Assembly (NCBI GenBank): GCA_003568315.1
Contig: PWYL01000004.1
Span: forward strand, 1-64,000
Direction: 5' to 3'
DNA from: Mollicutes bacterium
GTDB lineage: Bacteria; Bacillota_I; Bacilli_A; Izemoplasmatales; Izemoplasmataceae
Length of the DNA stretch: 64,000 bases
Part shown: positions 39,578-50,404 of the stretch, in pieces
Layout: every line of letters begins with the position of its first letter
Numbering within the stretch: the first letter of the stretch is position 1
Position numbers and translations under genes: made by a program
The notes under the pieces: generated by a model
Database searches by the model: none
What the model saw: the letters and a program-made list of their open reading frames with translations, nothing else
What the model was told of the DNA's origin: nothing

Positions 39578-40204
39578 GTGGAGAAGATGTTCATCACTTT
39601 CGAGGGCCCGGAGGGTTCCGGCAAGACTTCCGTGTTGAAATCGGTCGAAAAAAGACTCCGAGACCGCGGTGTGGATGTCATGACAACCCGGGAACCCGGA
39701 GGCATCAAGATCTCGGAACTCATCAGGGACATCATCCTCGATGTGCATCATTCGGAGATGGACGCTCGTACGGAAGCGCTCCTTTATGCTGCCAGCCGTC
39801 GCCAGCATCTTGTCGAGAAGATCATACCCGCCCTGGAAACGGGCAAGGTCGTCCTCTGTGACCGGTTTGTGGACAGTTCTTTGGCCTATCAGGGATATGG
39901 CCGCGAACTTGGTTTCCAGACGGTCTTCGATTTGAACAAGTTCGCCATCGACGCTTGTCTCCCCGATTTGACGATATTTGTCGACGTGCCGCCCAGTGTC
40001 GGTTTGGGCCGGGTATTCGACAACCATCGCCGTGTGGACCGGCTGGATCTCGAGGACATGGCATTCCACAAGCGGGTCTATCAGGGCTATCAGGAACTGA
40101 TTGCGAAATGGCCCGACCGCATCAAGACCGTCGATGGAACAAAATCCCTCGATGAAGTCGTGAAAGCGACAATGGAACTCATCGACAGACTCAAAAAAGG
40201 ATGA
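39578..40204 (+). CDS. tmk: Thymidylate kinase
   Basis: MFITFEGPEGSGKTSVLKSVEKRL; TREPGG; DRFVDSSLAYQGYGREL; GTG start. Confidence 0.96.
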   Translation: MEKMFITFEGPEGSGKTSVLKSVEKRLRDRGVDVMTTREPGGIKISELIRDIILDVHHSEMDARTEALLYAASRRQHLVEKIIPALETGKVVLCDRFVDSSLAYQGYGRELGFQTVFDLNKFAIDACLPDLTIFVDVPPSVGLGRVFDNHRRVDRLDLEDMAFHKRVYQGYQELIAKWPDRIKTVDGTKSLDEVVKATMELIDRLKKG

Positions 40205-41205
40205 TTACCGTGGATTTTCTGGATATGAAAAACGCACAGAAGGAAGCCGTGTCGATGCTCGTGAACAGCTATCACCGTGACAGGCTCTCCCACGCCTACA
40301 TCTTCGAAGGCGAGGCGGGGGGCATGAAATTCGACACCGCGCTTTTTTTTGCGGCGCTTTTGCTTTGCGAAAGCGAAGACAAGCGACCTTGTGGTGTTTG
40401 TTCCGCCTGTCGCCGTATCGACCGTACGACCCATCCGAACGTCCACATCGTCCGCCCGACGCGGGAACAGATCCTGAAAGAGTCGATCAAGGAGCTACAG
40501 AGCGACTTTTCGAAGACATCACTCGAGGACGGTCCCAAGATATACATCATCGAGAAGGCGGACACGTTGAATCCGCAAGCTTCGAACGCACTCCTCAAAT
40601 TTCTCGAGGAACCCGAGGGAGAGATGTATGCCGTCTTGCTCGTCGAGGATGAACAGAATCTTCTGCCGACCATCCGTTCCCGTTCACAGGTCGTCCCCTT
40701 CCATCCTCCCGCCAAAGCGGTCATCGAGAAAAAACTCCTTGGTGAAGGTTTCGATGCGCCCCTGGCCAAGTTGGCCGCGAGGATGTATCCGACCGTTACC
40801 GAAGCCCGCGACTTTCTCGAAGACGAGAACACCATGGTTGTTGTCGACGCGGTCTCCGATCTGTATGAGGCGCTTGCCAAGGACGAATCACCGCTCATCG
40901 CCTTTCGCCGGGAGGCCGATTCCCTCCTTTCTTCGCGAGAAAGCGCGGCCATCCTCCTCGATGTCTTCATCCACTACCAAAAAGACCTGATCTATGGTAA
41001 AATAGAAAACCGCAACCAAATAGCCTTTGTCGACCGGATCGATACCATCGAGGCTTTGGCGGAGCGTTTTTCGCTTTCCGGCCTCCTCGATGTACTCGAG
41101 AGGATGTTGACGTTCAGAATGCGCTTCCGCAGCTTCGTCAACGTCCGTCTGGCTTTCGACAATATCATGCTCGCACTGGGAAGAGGTTTGGAACATGGAG
41201 AATAG
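40201..41205 (+). CDS. holB: DNA polymerase III delta' subunit
   Basis: RLSHAYIFEGEAGGMK; CGVCSACRRIDRTTHPNVHIV; NALLKFLEEPE. Confidence 0.9.
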   Translation: MITVDFLDMKNAQKEAVSMLVNSYHRDRLSHAYIFEGEAGGMKFDTALFFAALLLCESEDKRPCGVCSACRRIDRTTHPNVHIVRPTREQILKESIKELQSDFSKTSLEDGPKIYIIEKADTLNPQASNALLKFLEEPEGEMYAVLLVEDEQNLLPTIRSRSQVVPFHPPAKAVIEKKLLGEGFDAPLAKLAARMYPTVTEARDFLEDENTMVVVDAVSDLYEALAKDESPLIAFRREADSLLSSRESAAILLDVFIHYQKDLIYGKIENRNQIAFVDRIDTIEALAERFSLSGLLDVLERMLTFRMRFRSFVNVRLAFDNIMLALGRGLEHGE

Positions 41206-42073
41206 AGTCGTCGGCGTGCGCTTCCGCCCGGCCGGCAAGAAATACTATTTCGATCCCAAGGACATGGATCTTTCTCCCGGGGACAGAGTCGTCGTGGAAA
41301 CCGTTCGCGGCGTCGAACTGGGCGATATCATAGAGTCTGCGAAGAATGTCCCCAAAGAAGATTTGCACGCCTCCTTGAAACCGATCATCCGCAAGGCGAC
41401 CAAGAAGGATCTGGACAAGGATGCCCGTCATCGTGACGAGATTCCGCAAATCCTTTCGCTGACCAAAAAATATGTTGAGAAGCACGATCTCGGTATGAAA
41501 CTCCTCGATGCCGAATACACGCTCGACAGGGCGAAACTCATCATCTATTTCAACGCGGAGGGACGCATCGATTTCCGCGAACTTGTCAAGGATCTCGCCA
41601 ACGAGTTCCGCCTGCGCATCGAACTCCGCCAGGTCGGGGCCCGTGACGGGGCGAAATTCCTCGGGGGCATCGGCCCTTGCGGCCTTTTGCTCTGCTGTAA
41701 CACTTTTCTGGCAGAGTTCGAGACCGTTTCCATCAAGATGGCCAAGAACCAGAACTTGTCTTTGAACCCCTCGAACATCTCCGGTCTTTGCGGGAAACTC
41801 CTATGTTGCATCCGTTATGAGGATGAGACATATATCCACCATCGTGAGGGGATGCCGAAAATGAACAGCCGGGTGGAGACGGCGGACGGAAAAGGCAGGG
41901 TCGTCGCCAAGAACATCCTCGAACGAAGCGTGAAAGTCGAGTTGGACCAGGGTGGACAGCACCATTACGCTGTAGACGATCTGCTCCATATCGATGAGTA
42001 CGACCCCCTTGAATTCGTGAACAACAAGAACGGGAACAACAACAAACATGACGAAAAAAGCGACAACGGCTGA
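41195..42073 (+). CDS. ricT: PSP1-domain protein RicT
   Basis: GDRVVVETVRGVELGDI; FLGGIGPCGLLLCCNTFLAEFETVSIKMAKNQNLSLNPSNISGLCGKLLCCIRYE. Confidence 0.93.
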   Translation: MENRVVGVRFRPAGKKYYFDPKDMDLSPGDRVVVETVRGVELGDIIESAKNVPKEDLHASLKPIIRKATKKDLDKDARHRDEIPQILSLTKKYVEKHDLGMKLLDAEYTLDRAKLIIYFNAEGRIDFRELVKDLANEFRLRIELRQVGARDGAKFLGGIGPCGLLLCCNTFLAEFETVSIKMAKNQNLSLNPSNISGLCGKLLCCIRYEDETYIHHREGMPKMNSRVETADGKGRVVAKNILERSVKVELDQGGQHHYAVDDLLHIDEYDPLEFVNNKNGNNNKHDEKSDNG

Positions 42074-42821
42074 TTCCCGGGAATCCGTCCACACCCTGCT
42101 CGGCCACACGGACATGAAAATCATCCAGAGGAAGGACATCCATCCTTTCTCGATCGTCTCGGCCTTGCTTGCCGATTTCGCCTCCCTCCGGAAAAACACC
42201 CGGGTGGTCGTGGATTTCGGAACCGGATTCGCACCTGTGCCGCTTTTTTTGTCCAAACGTTCCGAAAAAATCAGAATCCACGGTATCGAGATCAATTCCG
42301 AAGCGGCCGACATCGCCAAAAGGAACGTGAAACTGAACGGGCTCGAAGAGCGGATCTTCATCATCGAAGACGACCTCAAGAACGCTTCCGCACACTTTCC
42401 GCCTTCGAGTGTCGATCTCGTCACCTGCAATCCTCCCTTCTTTCCGCATCGGGATATTGAAGAGAGCGATGTCGCAACGGGTCGCACCATCGCTTCGCGG
42501 GAGGTCACGACCGACATCCGCACCATCGCCCGCGTGGCCGCTTCCATCCTGAAGAACAAGGGCTGTCTCTCCCTCGTGCATCGGTCGGAACGAATCGATG
42601 AGGTGTTCAAAGCACTCGGCGAGCAGCGCCTCTACCCGAAACGCATCCGTTTCGTCCATCCGCGGATTGATGCCCCGGCGACCACGGTACTCATCGAAGC
42701 CCTCCACAACACCGCTCCGGGCGTCACGGTGCTTCCCCCTCTCATCGTCCACAATGAGAGCGGCTACACCGAAGAGGTCGAAAGAATCTTTTGCCGAAAG
42801 CGCGTGAGACCATGGAAATGA
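42048..42821 (+). CDS. tRNA1(Val) A37 N6-methyltransferase-like protein
   Basis: SAM motif VVDFGTGFAPVPL; TCNPPFF; gene order ricT-MTase-rsmI. Confidence 0.88.
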   Translation: MTKKATTADSRESVHTLLGHTDMKIIQRKDIHPFSIVSALLADFASLRKNTRVVVDFGTGFAPVPLFLSKRSEKIRIHGIEINSEAADIAKRNVKLNGLEERIFIIEDDLKNASAHFPPSSVDLVTCNPPFFPHRDIEESDVATGRTIASREVTTDIRTIARVAASILKNKGCLSLVHRSERIDEVFKALGEQRLYPKRIRFVHPRIDAPATTVLIEALHNTAPGVTVLPPLIVHNESGYTEEVERIFCRKRVRPWK

Positions 42822-43684
42822 TGAAGAGTTTCACGGAGGAAGCACCGACGCTTTTCCTCGTCGCCACACCGATCGGTAACCTCGAGGACATCACCTACCG
42901 GGCGGTACGCATTCTGGGCGAGGTCGATATCATCTATGCCGAAGATACGCGTGTGAGCCGAAAGCTCCTTTCGCATCACGGCATCAAGACGAAACTGGCG
43001 AGCCTTCACGCCCATAACGAGGAGGATCGCGCCGACATCGTCCTGCAGGTGTTGCGGGAAGGCGGTTCGGTCGCTCTCGTGAGCGATGCCGGTACCCCGC
43101 TCGTGAGCGACCCGGGTCTGGTCCTGACAAAGAAAGTGGCCGAGGCCGGCCACCCCGTCGTCGCCATTCCGGGTCCGAGCGCTTTCTTGCCGGCGCTTGT
43201 CGTTTCGGGTCTTCGCACACATCCTTTTTTGTTCTACGGTTTCCTTCCCGCGAAGAAAGAAAAGAGGCGGCGCACGCTGGAGACGTTGCGAGACCTCCCC
43301 TACACGCTTCTTTTCTATGAAGCGCCGCATCGTGTCCGGGGGACGCTTGCCGACATGGCCGACATTCTCGGAAAAAGGCGGGCCGCCCTCTGTAGGGAAC
43401 TCACCAAACGTTTCGAAGAGGTGAGACGCTTCCGTCTCGACGAGGCGAGCGACCTTCCCGATTTGAAAGGGGAGATGGTCGTCGTCGTCGAAGGCGGAGA
43501 AGAGAGGAAGCAACTGCCCGAATCCGACCTCGCCGAACATGTCGAGATCCTCATCGCCGACGGATTGCCGGAGATGGAGGCGATCAAAAAGGTCGCCCGC
43601 ATGCGCAAACTGAAAAAGAACACGGTCTACATGGCTTTCCAGAATAAGAAGAAACGCCAGAATTCCAAACGTTTCGAGGAGTGA
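42812..43684 (+). CDS. rsmI: 16S rRNA (cytidine-1402-2'-O)-methyltransferase
   Basis: LFLVATPIGNLEDITYRAVRIL; EDTRVSRKLLSHHGI; VSDAGTPLVSDPG. Confidence 0.95.
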   Translation: MEMMKSFTEEAPTLFLVATPIGNLEDITYRAVRILGEVDIIYAEDTRVSRKLLSHHGIKTKLASLHAHNEEDRADIVLQVLREGGSVALVSDAGTPLVSDPGLVLTKKVAEAGHPVVAIPGPSAFLPALVVSGLRTHPFLFYGFLPAKKEKRRRTLETLRDLPYTLLFYEAPHRVRGTLADMADILGKRRAALCRELTKRFEEVRRFRLDEASDLPDLKGEMVVVVEGGEERKQLPESDLAEHVEILIADGLPEMEAIKKVARMRKLKKNTVYMAFQNKKKRQNSKRFEE

Positions 43685-43690
43685 GACCTC

Positions 43691-45622
43691 ATGGCCAAAA
43701 CCTACTACATCACCACCCCGATCTATTATCCGAGCGGGAAACTGCATATCGGCAACACCTACACGACTGTCCTTTGCGATGCCCTCCGCCGCTACAAGGA
43801 CATGAGAGGCTACGACACCTTCTATCTCACCGGCATGGACGAGCACGGCAAGAAGATCGAGACGGTGGCGAAGGAAAGGAACCTGCCTCCCATCAAACAT
43901 GTCGACGAGATCGCCGAGGAGACCGAGAAACTCTGGGAGCGGATGAGAATCTCGCACGACGATTTCATCCGCACGACCGAAAAGCGCCACAAGACCGTCG
44001 TACAGAAAATTTTTGAACGTCTCCTCGACCAGGGCGATATCTATCCCGGGATGTATGAGGGCTACTACTGCATGCACTGCGAATCCTTCTTCACCGAGAG
44101 TCAACTGGAGGAAGGGAACCTCTGTCCCGATTGCGGCCGCGAGACCTCGAAACTCCAAGAAGAGAGTTATTTCCTCCGCCTCAGCAAATACGAGAAGAAA
44201 CTTCTCGATTTCATCGAGAAGAACCCCGGATTCATCACCCCCGAATCAAGGAAAAACGAGGTTGTCGCTTTCTTGAGGCAGGGTCTCCAGGACCTCTCGG
44301 TCTCTCGCACGACTTTTGATTGGGGTATCAAGGTCGTGAGCAACCCCAAACATGTCGTCTATGTCTGGATTGATGCGCTCTCGAACTATTTGAGCGCTCT
44401 GGGGTATTCGACCGATGACGATGCCAAATTCCAAAAGTACTGGTTCGGAGATGAAGTGGTCCATGTCGTGGGCAAGGACATTCTTCGGTTCCATGCGATC
44501 TATTGGCCGATCATGCTCATGGCGCTCGATATCCCCATCACGTTCCGCCTCCATGTCCACGGTTTCTACATGCAAAAAGAGGGCAAGATGAGCAAATCCA
44601 AAGGCGGCGTGATCTATCCCGACACCCTGATCGAGAACTACGGTCTCGACGAACTGCGCTACTTCCTACTCCGTGAACTTCCCTACGGAAGTGACGGGGT
44701 GTTCACCCCCGAGAGTTTCATCGATCGGATCAATTTCGATCTCGCCAACGATTTCGGCAATCTCCTGAACCGCACGATCTCCATGATCAACAAATACTTC
44801 CAAGGGAAGGTCACCGCCTATTCCGAAGCGACCACGCCGTATGACGAGGATTTGCGCAAGGTTGCCGAAGCGACCGTCGCGGACTATGAGACGCTCATGG
44901 ACGAGCTCAAGGTCGCCGAAGCCATCAAGACCGCGTGGAAACTCATCTCCCGCGCCAACAAGTACATCGACGAGACGACACCTTGGCTCTTGGCGAAAGA
45001 CGAAAGCAAATCGGGCGAGCTCGAGAACGTCCTCTACCACCTCGCCGAATCGCTCCGCATCGTCGGCATCCTCCTCCGGCCGATCCTTCTGGAAGCGAGC
45101 CGGGCCCTCTTCAAGCAGCTCGGCGTCCCGAAATCGCTTCGCGAGTATGAGACCGTGACATTCGGGGAACTCTCCGAAATCACGGTCACGAAGAAACCCT
45201 CGCCTCTCTTCCCCCGCTTGGATGTCAAGGAGGAAGTGCAAAAACTCCAGAAAGTCATCCGGGGCGAGGAAGAAAGTGAAAAAACCGAAGAGGATGAGAC
45301 CCTGGTCAGCCTGGATGATTTCACGAAACTCGACGTACGCGTGGCGAAAGTGGTCGAATGCCGGAATCATCCGAACGCCGACAAACTCCTCGTCCTCACC
45401 GTCGATGTCGGCGACCTCGGGACCCGACAACTCGTGGCCGGTGTGGCCAAGCATTACGAACCGAAAGAACTCGAAGGGAAACTCGTCGTCGCCATCGTCA
45501 ATCTCGAGCCCGTGAATCTGAGAGGCGAAAAGAGCGAAGGCATGTTGCTCGCGGGGTCGAACGAAAAGACCATGGAAATCCTTTTCGTGAAGGATCTCGA
45601 ACCCGGCGATCCCGTCCAGTGA
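43691..45622 (+). CDS. metG: Methionyl-tRNA synthetase with C-terminal tRNA-binding domain
   Basis: TTPIYYPSGKLHIGN; GKMSKSKGGVI; C-terminal LDVRVAKVVECRNHPNADKLLVLTVDVG. Confidence 0.97.
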   Translation: MAKTYYITTPIYYPSGKLHIGNTYTTVLCDALRRYKDMRGYDTFYLTGMDEHGKKIETVAKERNLPPIKHVDEIAEETEKLWERMRISHDDFIRTTEKRHKTVVQKIFERLLDQGDIYPGMYEGYYCMHCESFFTESQLEEGNLCPDCGRETSKLQEESYFLRLSKYEKKLLDFIEKNPGFITPESRKNEVVAFLRQGLQDLSVSRTTFDWGIKVVSNPKHVVYVWIDALSNYLSALGYSTDDDAKFQKYWFGDEVVHVVGKDILRFHAIYWPIMLMALDIPITFRLHVHGFYMQKEGKMSKSKGGVIYPDTLIENYGLDELRYFLLRELPYGSDGVFTPESFIDRINFDLANDFGNLLNRTISMINKYFQGKVTAYSEATTPYDEDLRKVAEATVADYETLMDELKVAEAIKTAWKLISRANKYIDETTPWLLAKDESKSGELENVLYHLAESLRIVGILLRPILLEASRALFKQLGVPKSLREYETVTFGELSEITVTKKPSPLFPRLDVKEEVQKLQKVIRGEEESEKTEEDETLVSLDDFTKLDVRVAKVVECRNHPNADKLLVLTVDVGDLGTRQLVAGVAKHYEPKELEGKLVVAIVNLEPVNLRGEKSEGMLLAGSNEKTMEILFVKDLEPGDPVQ

Positions 45623-45649
45623 AGAGCCCCACAAAAAGACATTTCTTCA

Positions 45650-45678
45650 TTGACATTTATCCGCAAATGAGCTATTAT
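45650..45678 (+). promoter_or_regulatory. Promoter of rplM-rpsI
   Basis: TTGACA-17-TATTAT. Confidence 0.8.
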
Positions 45679-45692
45679 ATACGTCGGTACAT

Positions 45693-45730
45693 TTTTGGCT
45701 GCACATGTTTTCGTTTGCATCGGGCCAACT
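45693..45730 (+). ncRNA. Candidate L13 leader hairpin
   Basis: TTGGC...GCCAA-type stem around GCACATGTTTTCGTTTGCAT between promoter and rplM; assignment tentative. Confidence 0.4.
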
Positions 45731-45744
45731 AGGAGGCAACCATT

Positions 45745-46179
45745 ATGAAGACTTTCATGGCAAAAAATGAAGATATCGAAAGAGCATGGCATGTCGTTGA
45801 TGCGAAAGGGCAGACATTGGGCCGCCTCGCCAGTGAAGCGGCCGCGCTCCTTCGCGGCAAACACAAGCCGTCGTTCACCCCGCATGTCGATTGCGGCGAC
45901 CACGTAATCATCATCAACGCCAAGGACATTGAGCTTTCGGGCAAGAAATGGCAGGACAAGAAATATTACCGCCACTCCCAACACCCCGGGAGCCTCAAAG
46001 TCCGGACCGCTGCGGACATGAAGGAGAAACAGCCTTGCCACATGGTGGAACTCGCCGTCAAGGGAATGCTTCCCAAGGGGAGTCTCGGCCGGCAGATGTT
46101 CAAGAAACTCCATGTCTACGAAAATGAAGACCATCCCCATCAGGCTCAACAACCCAAACAGTACGAGCTCGAGGGTTAG
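45745..46179 (+). CDS. rplM: 50S ribosomal protein L13
   Basis: [45 protein letters not shown]. Confidence 0.97.
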   Translation: MKTFMAKNEDIERAWHVVDAKGQTLGRLASEAAALLRGKHKPSFTPHVDCGDHVIIINAKDIELSGKKWQDKKYYRHSQHPGSLKVRTAADMKEKQPCHMVELAVKGMLPKGSLGRQMFKKLHVYENEDHPHQAQQPKQYELEG

Positions 46180-46190
46180 GAGGTAGGATC

Positions 46191-46586
46191 ATGGCAGCAG
46201 AAGCGATGTACAAAGGCACAGGACGCCGCAAGAACTCGACCGCCCGCGTCATTTTGAAACCGGGTTCGGGTGAATTCGTCGTAAACGGACGCCCCATCGA
46301 GGATTACATCCCCTCGGCGGCCACGCGTCTCGACATCTACCAACCGCTGGAGACCACCGACACCAAGAGTTCCTTCGACATCCAGGTGAACGTCGACGGC
46401 GGCGGTATCACCGGACAGGCCGGCGCCATCCGCCACGGTATCGCCAGAGCCCTCGTCGAGGTGAACCCGGATTATCGGAAGACACTGAAGAAAGCCGGTT
46501 TCATCACCCGCGACCCCCGTGAGAAAGAACGCAAGAAATACGGTCTGAAAAAAGCCCGTCGCGCGCCCCAGTTCAGCAAACGTTGA
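46191..46586 (+). CDS. rpsI: 30S ribosomal protein S9
   Basis: [49 protein letters not shown]. Confidence 0.97.
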   Translation: MAAEAMYKGTGRRKNSTARVILKPGSGEFVVNGRPIEDYIPSAATRLDIYQPLETTDTKSSFDIQVNVDGGGITGQAGAIRHGIARALVEVNPDYRKTLKKAGFITRDPREKERKKYGLKKARRAPQFSKR

Positions 46587-46597
46587 CCATCGTTTCG

Positions 46598-46624
46598 AAA
46601 GCACGCCGCCGCGTGCTTTTTTTC
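46598..46624 (+). terminator. Intrinsic terminator after rpsI
   Basis: AAGCACGC-cgcc-GCGTGCTT + T-run. Confidence 0.88.
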
Positions 46625-46630
46625 TATGTC

Positions 46631-46660
46631 TTGCCAGACATGTGTCCCGCATACTATAAT
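46631..46660 (+). promoter_or_regulatory. Promoter of gltX
   Basis: TTGCCA-18-TATAAT. Confidence 0.7.
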
Positions 46661-46696
46661 GGATACGCAAACGCCACCACCACGGGAGGAACGATT

Positions 46697-48130
46697 ATGA
46701 AACCACGTGTGCGCTACGCCCCGAGTCCGACCGGACATCTCCATATCGGCAACGCCCGGACCGCCCTCTTCAACTATCTCTTCGCCAAAAAGAAAGGGGG
46801 ATCCTTCATCATACGGATCGAGGACACCGACATGGCGAGAAACATCGAGGAAGGCACGCAAAGCCAACTCGCACAGCTCGCCTGGCTCGGTATCGACTGG
46901 GACGAATCCATCGACAAGGAAGGTGCCCGCGGGCCCTACCGGCAACTCGAACGTCTCGACATCTACAAAGAATATGGGGAGAAACTCCTTGATGCGGGCA
47001 GGGCCTACAAGTGCTACTGCACGGAGGAAGAACTCGCCGAGGAGAGGCGGCAACAGAAAGCAAGGGGCGAGACCCGCCTCCACTATTCCCGGAAATGCCT
47101 GCACGGCCCCGAGAGGGACGGGCCCTACGCCATCCGCTTCCTCGTTTTCCAAGATGCCGAATACACCTTTTTCGACATGATCAAAGGCGAGGTCACCTTC
47201 AAGAGCGAAGACGTCGGTGATTTCGTCATCATGAAACAAAACGGCATCCCGACCTACAATTTCGCCTGCGCCGTCGATGACGCTCTCATGGAAATCACCC
47301 ATGTGCTCCGCGGGGAGGACCATATCACGAACACCCCGCGACAGCTCATGATCCTCGACGAACTCGGCTTCGACCGCCCCGTTTACGGTCATATGCCGCT
47401 TATCGTCAACATGGAGGGCAAGAAACTCTCCAAACGCGACGAGTCCATCATCCAGTTCATCGAACAATATCGTGCCCTGGGTTTCTTGCCGGAAGCGATG
47501 TTCAATTTCATCGCCCTTCTCGGCTGGAGTCCCGCGGCGGACGAGGAAATCTTCTCCCGTGATGAACTCGTCGAGCGTTTCGACGAGGACCGTCTGGCTT
47601 CCGCCCCCGCGACTTTCGACACGGGAAAACTCCACTATGTGAACAACCGCCATATGAAGAGACTCTCCCGCGAGGAGGTCCTCGCGCTCTGCCGCCCCTT
47701 CCTCGAGGAAGCCGGCATCGGCAAGGAAAAAGACGAGGCATGGTTGGAAAGCCTCGTCGCCGTCTTTCACGACCGTTTGAGCTACGGCAAGGAGATCGTC
47801 CGCCACTACGAAGAATTCTTCTCCGCCCCCTTCGTCATCGAGGGGGAGGCTCTCGATTTCCTCCGTCAAGACGGTGTCAAGGAACTTCTGGTCTCATTGC
47901 GCGAAAAGATCCATCAAGCGGACACGTTGGATGCGAAAACCCTGAAGACCCTCATCAAGGAGACCGGCAAAGAGACAAACATGAAAGGGAAGATGCTCTT
48001 CATGCCGGTAAGGATTGCCGTAAGCGGCTCTATGAAGGGGCCCGACCTCCCCGAGATGATGAATCTTCTCGGCCGGGAGACCCTGCTTGAGAGGCTCGAA
48101 ACGACGCTCGGAAAAATCCGAATGCCTTGA
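46697..48130 (+). CDS. gltX: Glutamyl-tRNA synthetase
   Basis: [33 protein letters not shown]. Start 46697, not 46583. Confidence 0.96.
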   Translation: MKPRVRYAPSPTGHLHIGNARTALFNYLFAKKKGGSFIIRIEDTDMARNIEEGTQSQLAQLAWLGIDWDESIDKEGARGPYRQLERLDIYKEYGEKLLDAGRAYKCYCTEEELAEERRQQKARGETRLHYSRKCLHGPERDGPYAIRFLVFQDAEYTFFDMIKGEVTFKSEDVGDFVIMKQNGIPTYNFACAVDDALMEITHVLRGEDHITNTPRQLMILDELGFDRPVYGHMPLIVNMEGKKLSKRDESIIQFIEQYRALGFLPEAMFNFIALLGWSPAADEEIFSRDELVERFDEDRLASAPATFDTGKLHYVNNRHMKRLSREEVLALCRPFLEEAGIGKEKDEAWLESLVAVFHDRLSYGKEIVRHYEEFFSAPFVIEGEALDFLRQDGVKELLVSLREKIHQADTLDAKTLKTLIKETGKETNMKGKMLFMPVRIAVSGSMKGPDLPEMMNLLGRETLLERLETTLGKIRMP

Positions 48131-48166
48131 TAATTTCCGTTTCATGGCTGTATTCAGCGAAAATAT

Positions 48167-48195
48167 TTGCATTTTTCCCATCGGCATTGTATAAT
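48167..48195 (+). promoter_or_regulatory. Promoter of cold-shock gene
   Basis: TTGCAT-17-TATAAT. Confidence 0.75.
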
Positions 48196-48231
48196 GGCAA
48201 TATCAAGTTTGAAAAGGAGATTTTTGGTTAC

Positions 48232-48465
48232 ATGACAGGAACAGTCAAGTGGTTCAATTCGGAAAAGGGCTACGGTTTCATCACGAAAGACGAAGAGTTC
48301 GTCACCGAAGAAGAGAAGGATGACGAAAGGAAACGCGACATCTTCGTCCATTACAGCGCGATCAATCAAGAAGGCTTCAAGACTTTGAACGAAGGCGACA
48401 AAGTCGAGTTCGAAGTTGTCGAAGGCGATCGTGGTCCCCAAGCTTCCAGCGTAGAGAAAGTTTGA
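48232..48465 (+). CDS. Cold-shock domain protein with acidic insertion
   Basis: [18 protein letters not shown]...[12 protein letters not shown] motifs; insertion [15 protein letters not shown]. Confidence 0.93.
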   Translation: MTGTVKWFNSEKGYGFITKDEEFVTEEEKDDERKRDIFVHYSAINQEGFKTLNEGDKVEFEVVEGDRGPQASSVEKV

Positions 48466-48475
48466 CCGACAGATG

Positions 48476-48504
48476 GAAAAACAGGGTTAGCGCCCTGTTT
48501 TTTA
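48476..48504 (+). terminator. Intrinsic terminator after cold-shock gene
   Basis: AAAAACAGGG-ttagcg-CCCTGTTTTTT. Confidence 0.9.
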
Positions 48505-48611
48505 TGTGGGAAGAAAAATGATAACGGCGACCGACCGTGTAAATCATGAAAAACCGGGACCGATATGATAAAATAGAGGATAGCCCGATTATCGAGAAAA
48601 AGGTGACGACC

Positions 48612-49946
48612 ATGAGAATCCACAACACCCTCACGAACCGGGTGGAGAAATTCACCCCCATCCACAAAGACACGGTGAACATGTATGTCTGCGGACCGAC
48701 GGTCTACAACTACATCCATATCGGCAACGCCCGCCCCGTCATCTTCTTCGATGTGGTCAGGCGCTATTTCGAGCACAAAGGCTACACGGTGAATTTCGTC
48801 TCGAATTTCACCGACATCGACGACAAGATCATCACGAAGGCCCTCGCCGACGAGACCGACGAGATGACCATCGCCAACAAGTTCATCAAGGCGTTCTACC
48901 GCGACATGGAGCGTGTGGGCAGTTCCACGAAATACCTCGCTCCGCGCGTGACCGAATACATGAGTTCGATCATCTCCTATATCGAGAAACTCCTCGAAAA
49001 GGGGTATGCCTACGAAGTCGACGGCGAAGTCTTTTTCCGCGTCGACAAGGTCGCAGACTACGGCATCCTTTCGGGGCGGAGGAAAGAAGAACTCATCGAG
49101 GGCGCCCGCATCAGCATCGACGAGAAAAAAGAGAACCCGCTCGATTTCACGCTCTGGAAGAAGACGGACGCCGGCATCACCTTCCCCGCTCCCTGGGGCG
49201 AAGGCAGACCCGGTTGGCACACGGAGTGTGTGGCCATGATCCAAGACATTTTCGGCGGCAAGATCGACATCCACGGCGGAGGCAGCGAACTGATGTTTCC
49301 GCATCATGAGAACGAGATAGCCCAGAACCGCGCGTTCGCGGAGCACCACATCGCCAACTACTGGATGCACAACGGCCAACTCATGATCGACGACAAGAAG
49401 ATGTCGAAGAGCGAAGGACGCATCATCCTCGTCAAGGACCTCGACCAGGATTACATGGGATTCCGCCTCTTCACGCTTTCCAACCATTACCGGAGCCCGT
49501 TGGAATACACCGATGAGATCCTGAAGAGCCATGTCAACCAGTGGGAGAAAATCAAGCGGACCTACAGCCAGACCTTCTATCAGCTCGATTTGGCGGACCG
49601 TCTGGACAGCAAGCCCTTCATCGACAATCATCTGAAAAGGATCAACCAGAAATTCATGGCGGCCTTGGATTCCGATTTCAACACCGCCAACGCTCTGAGT
49701 GAACTCTACAACCTCATGAAATACGCCAACCAGAAGCTCCGGCAGCGGGACACCTATCCGGAGATGCGCGGCGCCTTGGAGGTCTTCGACACCTTCTTCC
49801 GCATCTTGGGACTCCGTCCCGAGGTGCAGCGACTCACCCAGAACGACCGCGCCATCTACACGGCCTGGACCGCCGCCCGCAAGAACAAGGAATTCGACAA
49901 AGCGGACCGCCTCCGCGAAAAACTCCTCGAGCGAGGCATTCTCTGA
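48612..49946 (+). CDS. cysS: Cysteinyl-tRNA synthetase
   Basis: MYVCGPTVYNYIHIGNARPVIFFD; KMSKSEGRIILVKDL. Confidence 0.97.
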   Translation: MRIHNTLTNRVEKFTPIHKDTVNMYVCGPTVYNYIHIGNARPVIFFDVVRRYFEHKGYTVNFVSNFTDIDDKIITKALADETDEMTIANKFIKAFYRDMERVGSSTKYLAPRVTEYMSSIISYIEKLLEKGYAYEVDGEVFFRVDKVADYGILSGRRKEELIEGARISIDEKKENPLDFTLWKKTDAGITFPAPWGEGRPGWHTECVAMIQDIFGGKIDIHGGGSELMFPHHENEIAQNRAFAEHHIANYWMHNGQLMIDDKKMSKSEGRIILVKDLDQDYMGFRLFTLSNHYRSPLEYTDEILKSHVNQWEKIKRTYSQTFYQLDLADRLDSKPFIDNHLKRINQKFMAALDSDFNTANALSELYNLMKYANQKLRQRDTYPEMRGALEVFDTFFRILGLRPEVQRLTQNDRAIYTAWTAARKNKEFDKADRLREKLLERGIL

Positions 49947-50308
49947 TGCCCTCCTACAACGGGAGGACCCTGGCCTATATCGGCGATGCGGTCTTCGAAC
50001 TCTACGTCCGCGAACGTCTTCTCGCAAGCGGCAAGGTCCGGCCCGAGAATCTCCACAACGCGGCGATCGAGAAGACAAGCGCTCCGGCGCAGGAAAGGAT
50101 CCTCGAAGCCCTGACGTCCCATTTGAGCCCTTCCGAGAAAGAGATCGTCAAAAAGGGACGCAACGCTTCGATCGCGAAGAAACCCAAGAACGGCGATATC
50201 ATGACTTACAAGCGGGCGAGCGGCCTGGAGGCGCTTTTCGGACATCTGTATCTGGAAGAGAACACCGACAGAATCGATGAACTGATGTCTCTCATCTTTT
50301 TTGGATGA
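49946..50308 (+). CDS. mrnC: Mini-ribonuclease III
   Basis: LAYIGDAVFELYVRERLL; GRNASIAKKPKNGDIMTYKRASGLEALFGHLYL. Confidence 0.93.
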   Translation: MPSYNGRTLAYIGDAVFELYVRERLLASGKVRPENLHNAAIEKTSAPAQERILEALTSHLSPSEKEIVKKGRNASIAKKPKNGDIMTYKRASGLEALFGHLYLEENTDRIDELMSLIFFG

Positions 50309-50404
50309 CTGCGGAAACCCCGCAGTCATCGTTCTCTGCATGCGCAATTTTCGCAAATGGAGACGGTTCACTCCGTGCTACAATGGAGCCGAAAGGATGA
50401 TTCG

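Noticed and set aside
48366-50078. 570-aa minus-strand ORF antisense to cspA-cysS
   Set aside because: Shadow ORF; the plus strand carries cysS with HIGH and KMSKS motifs.
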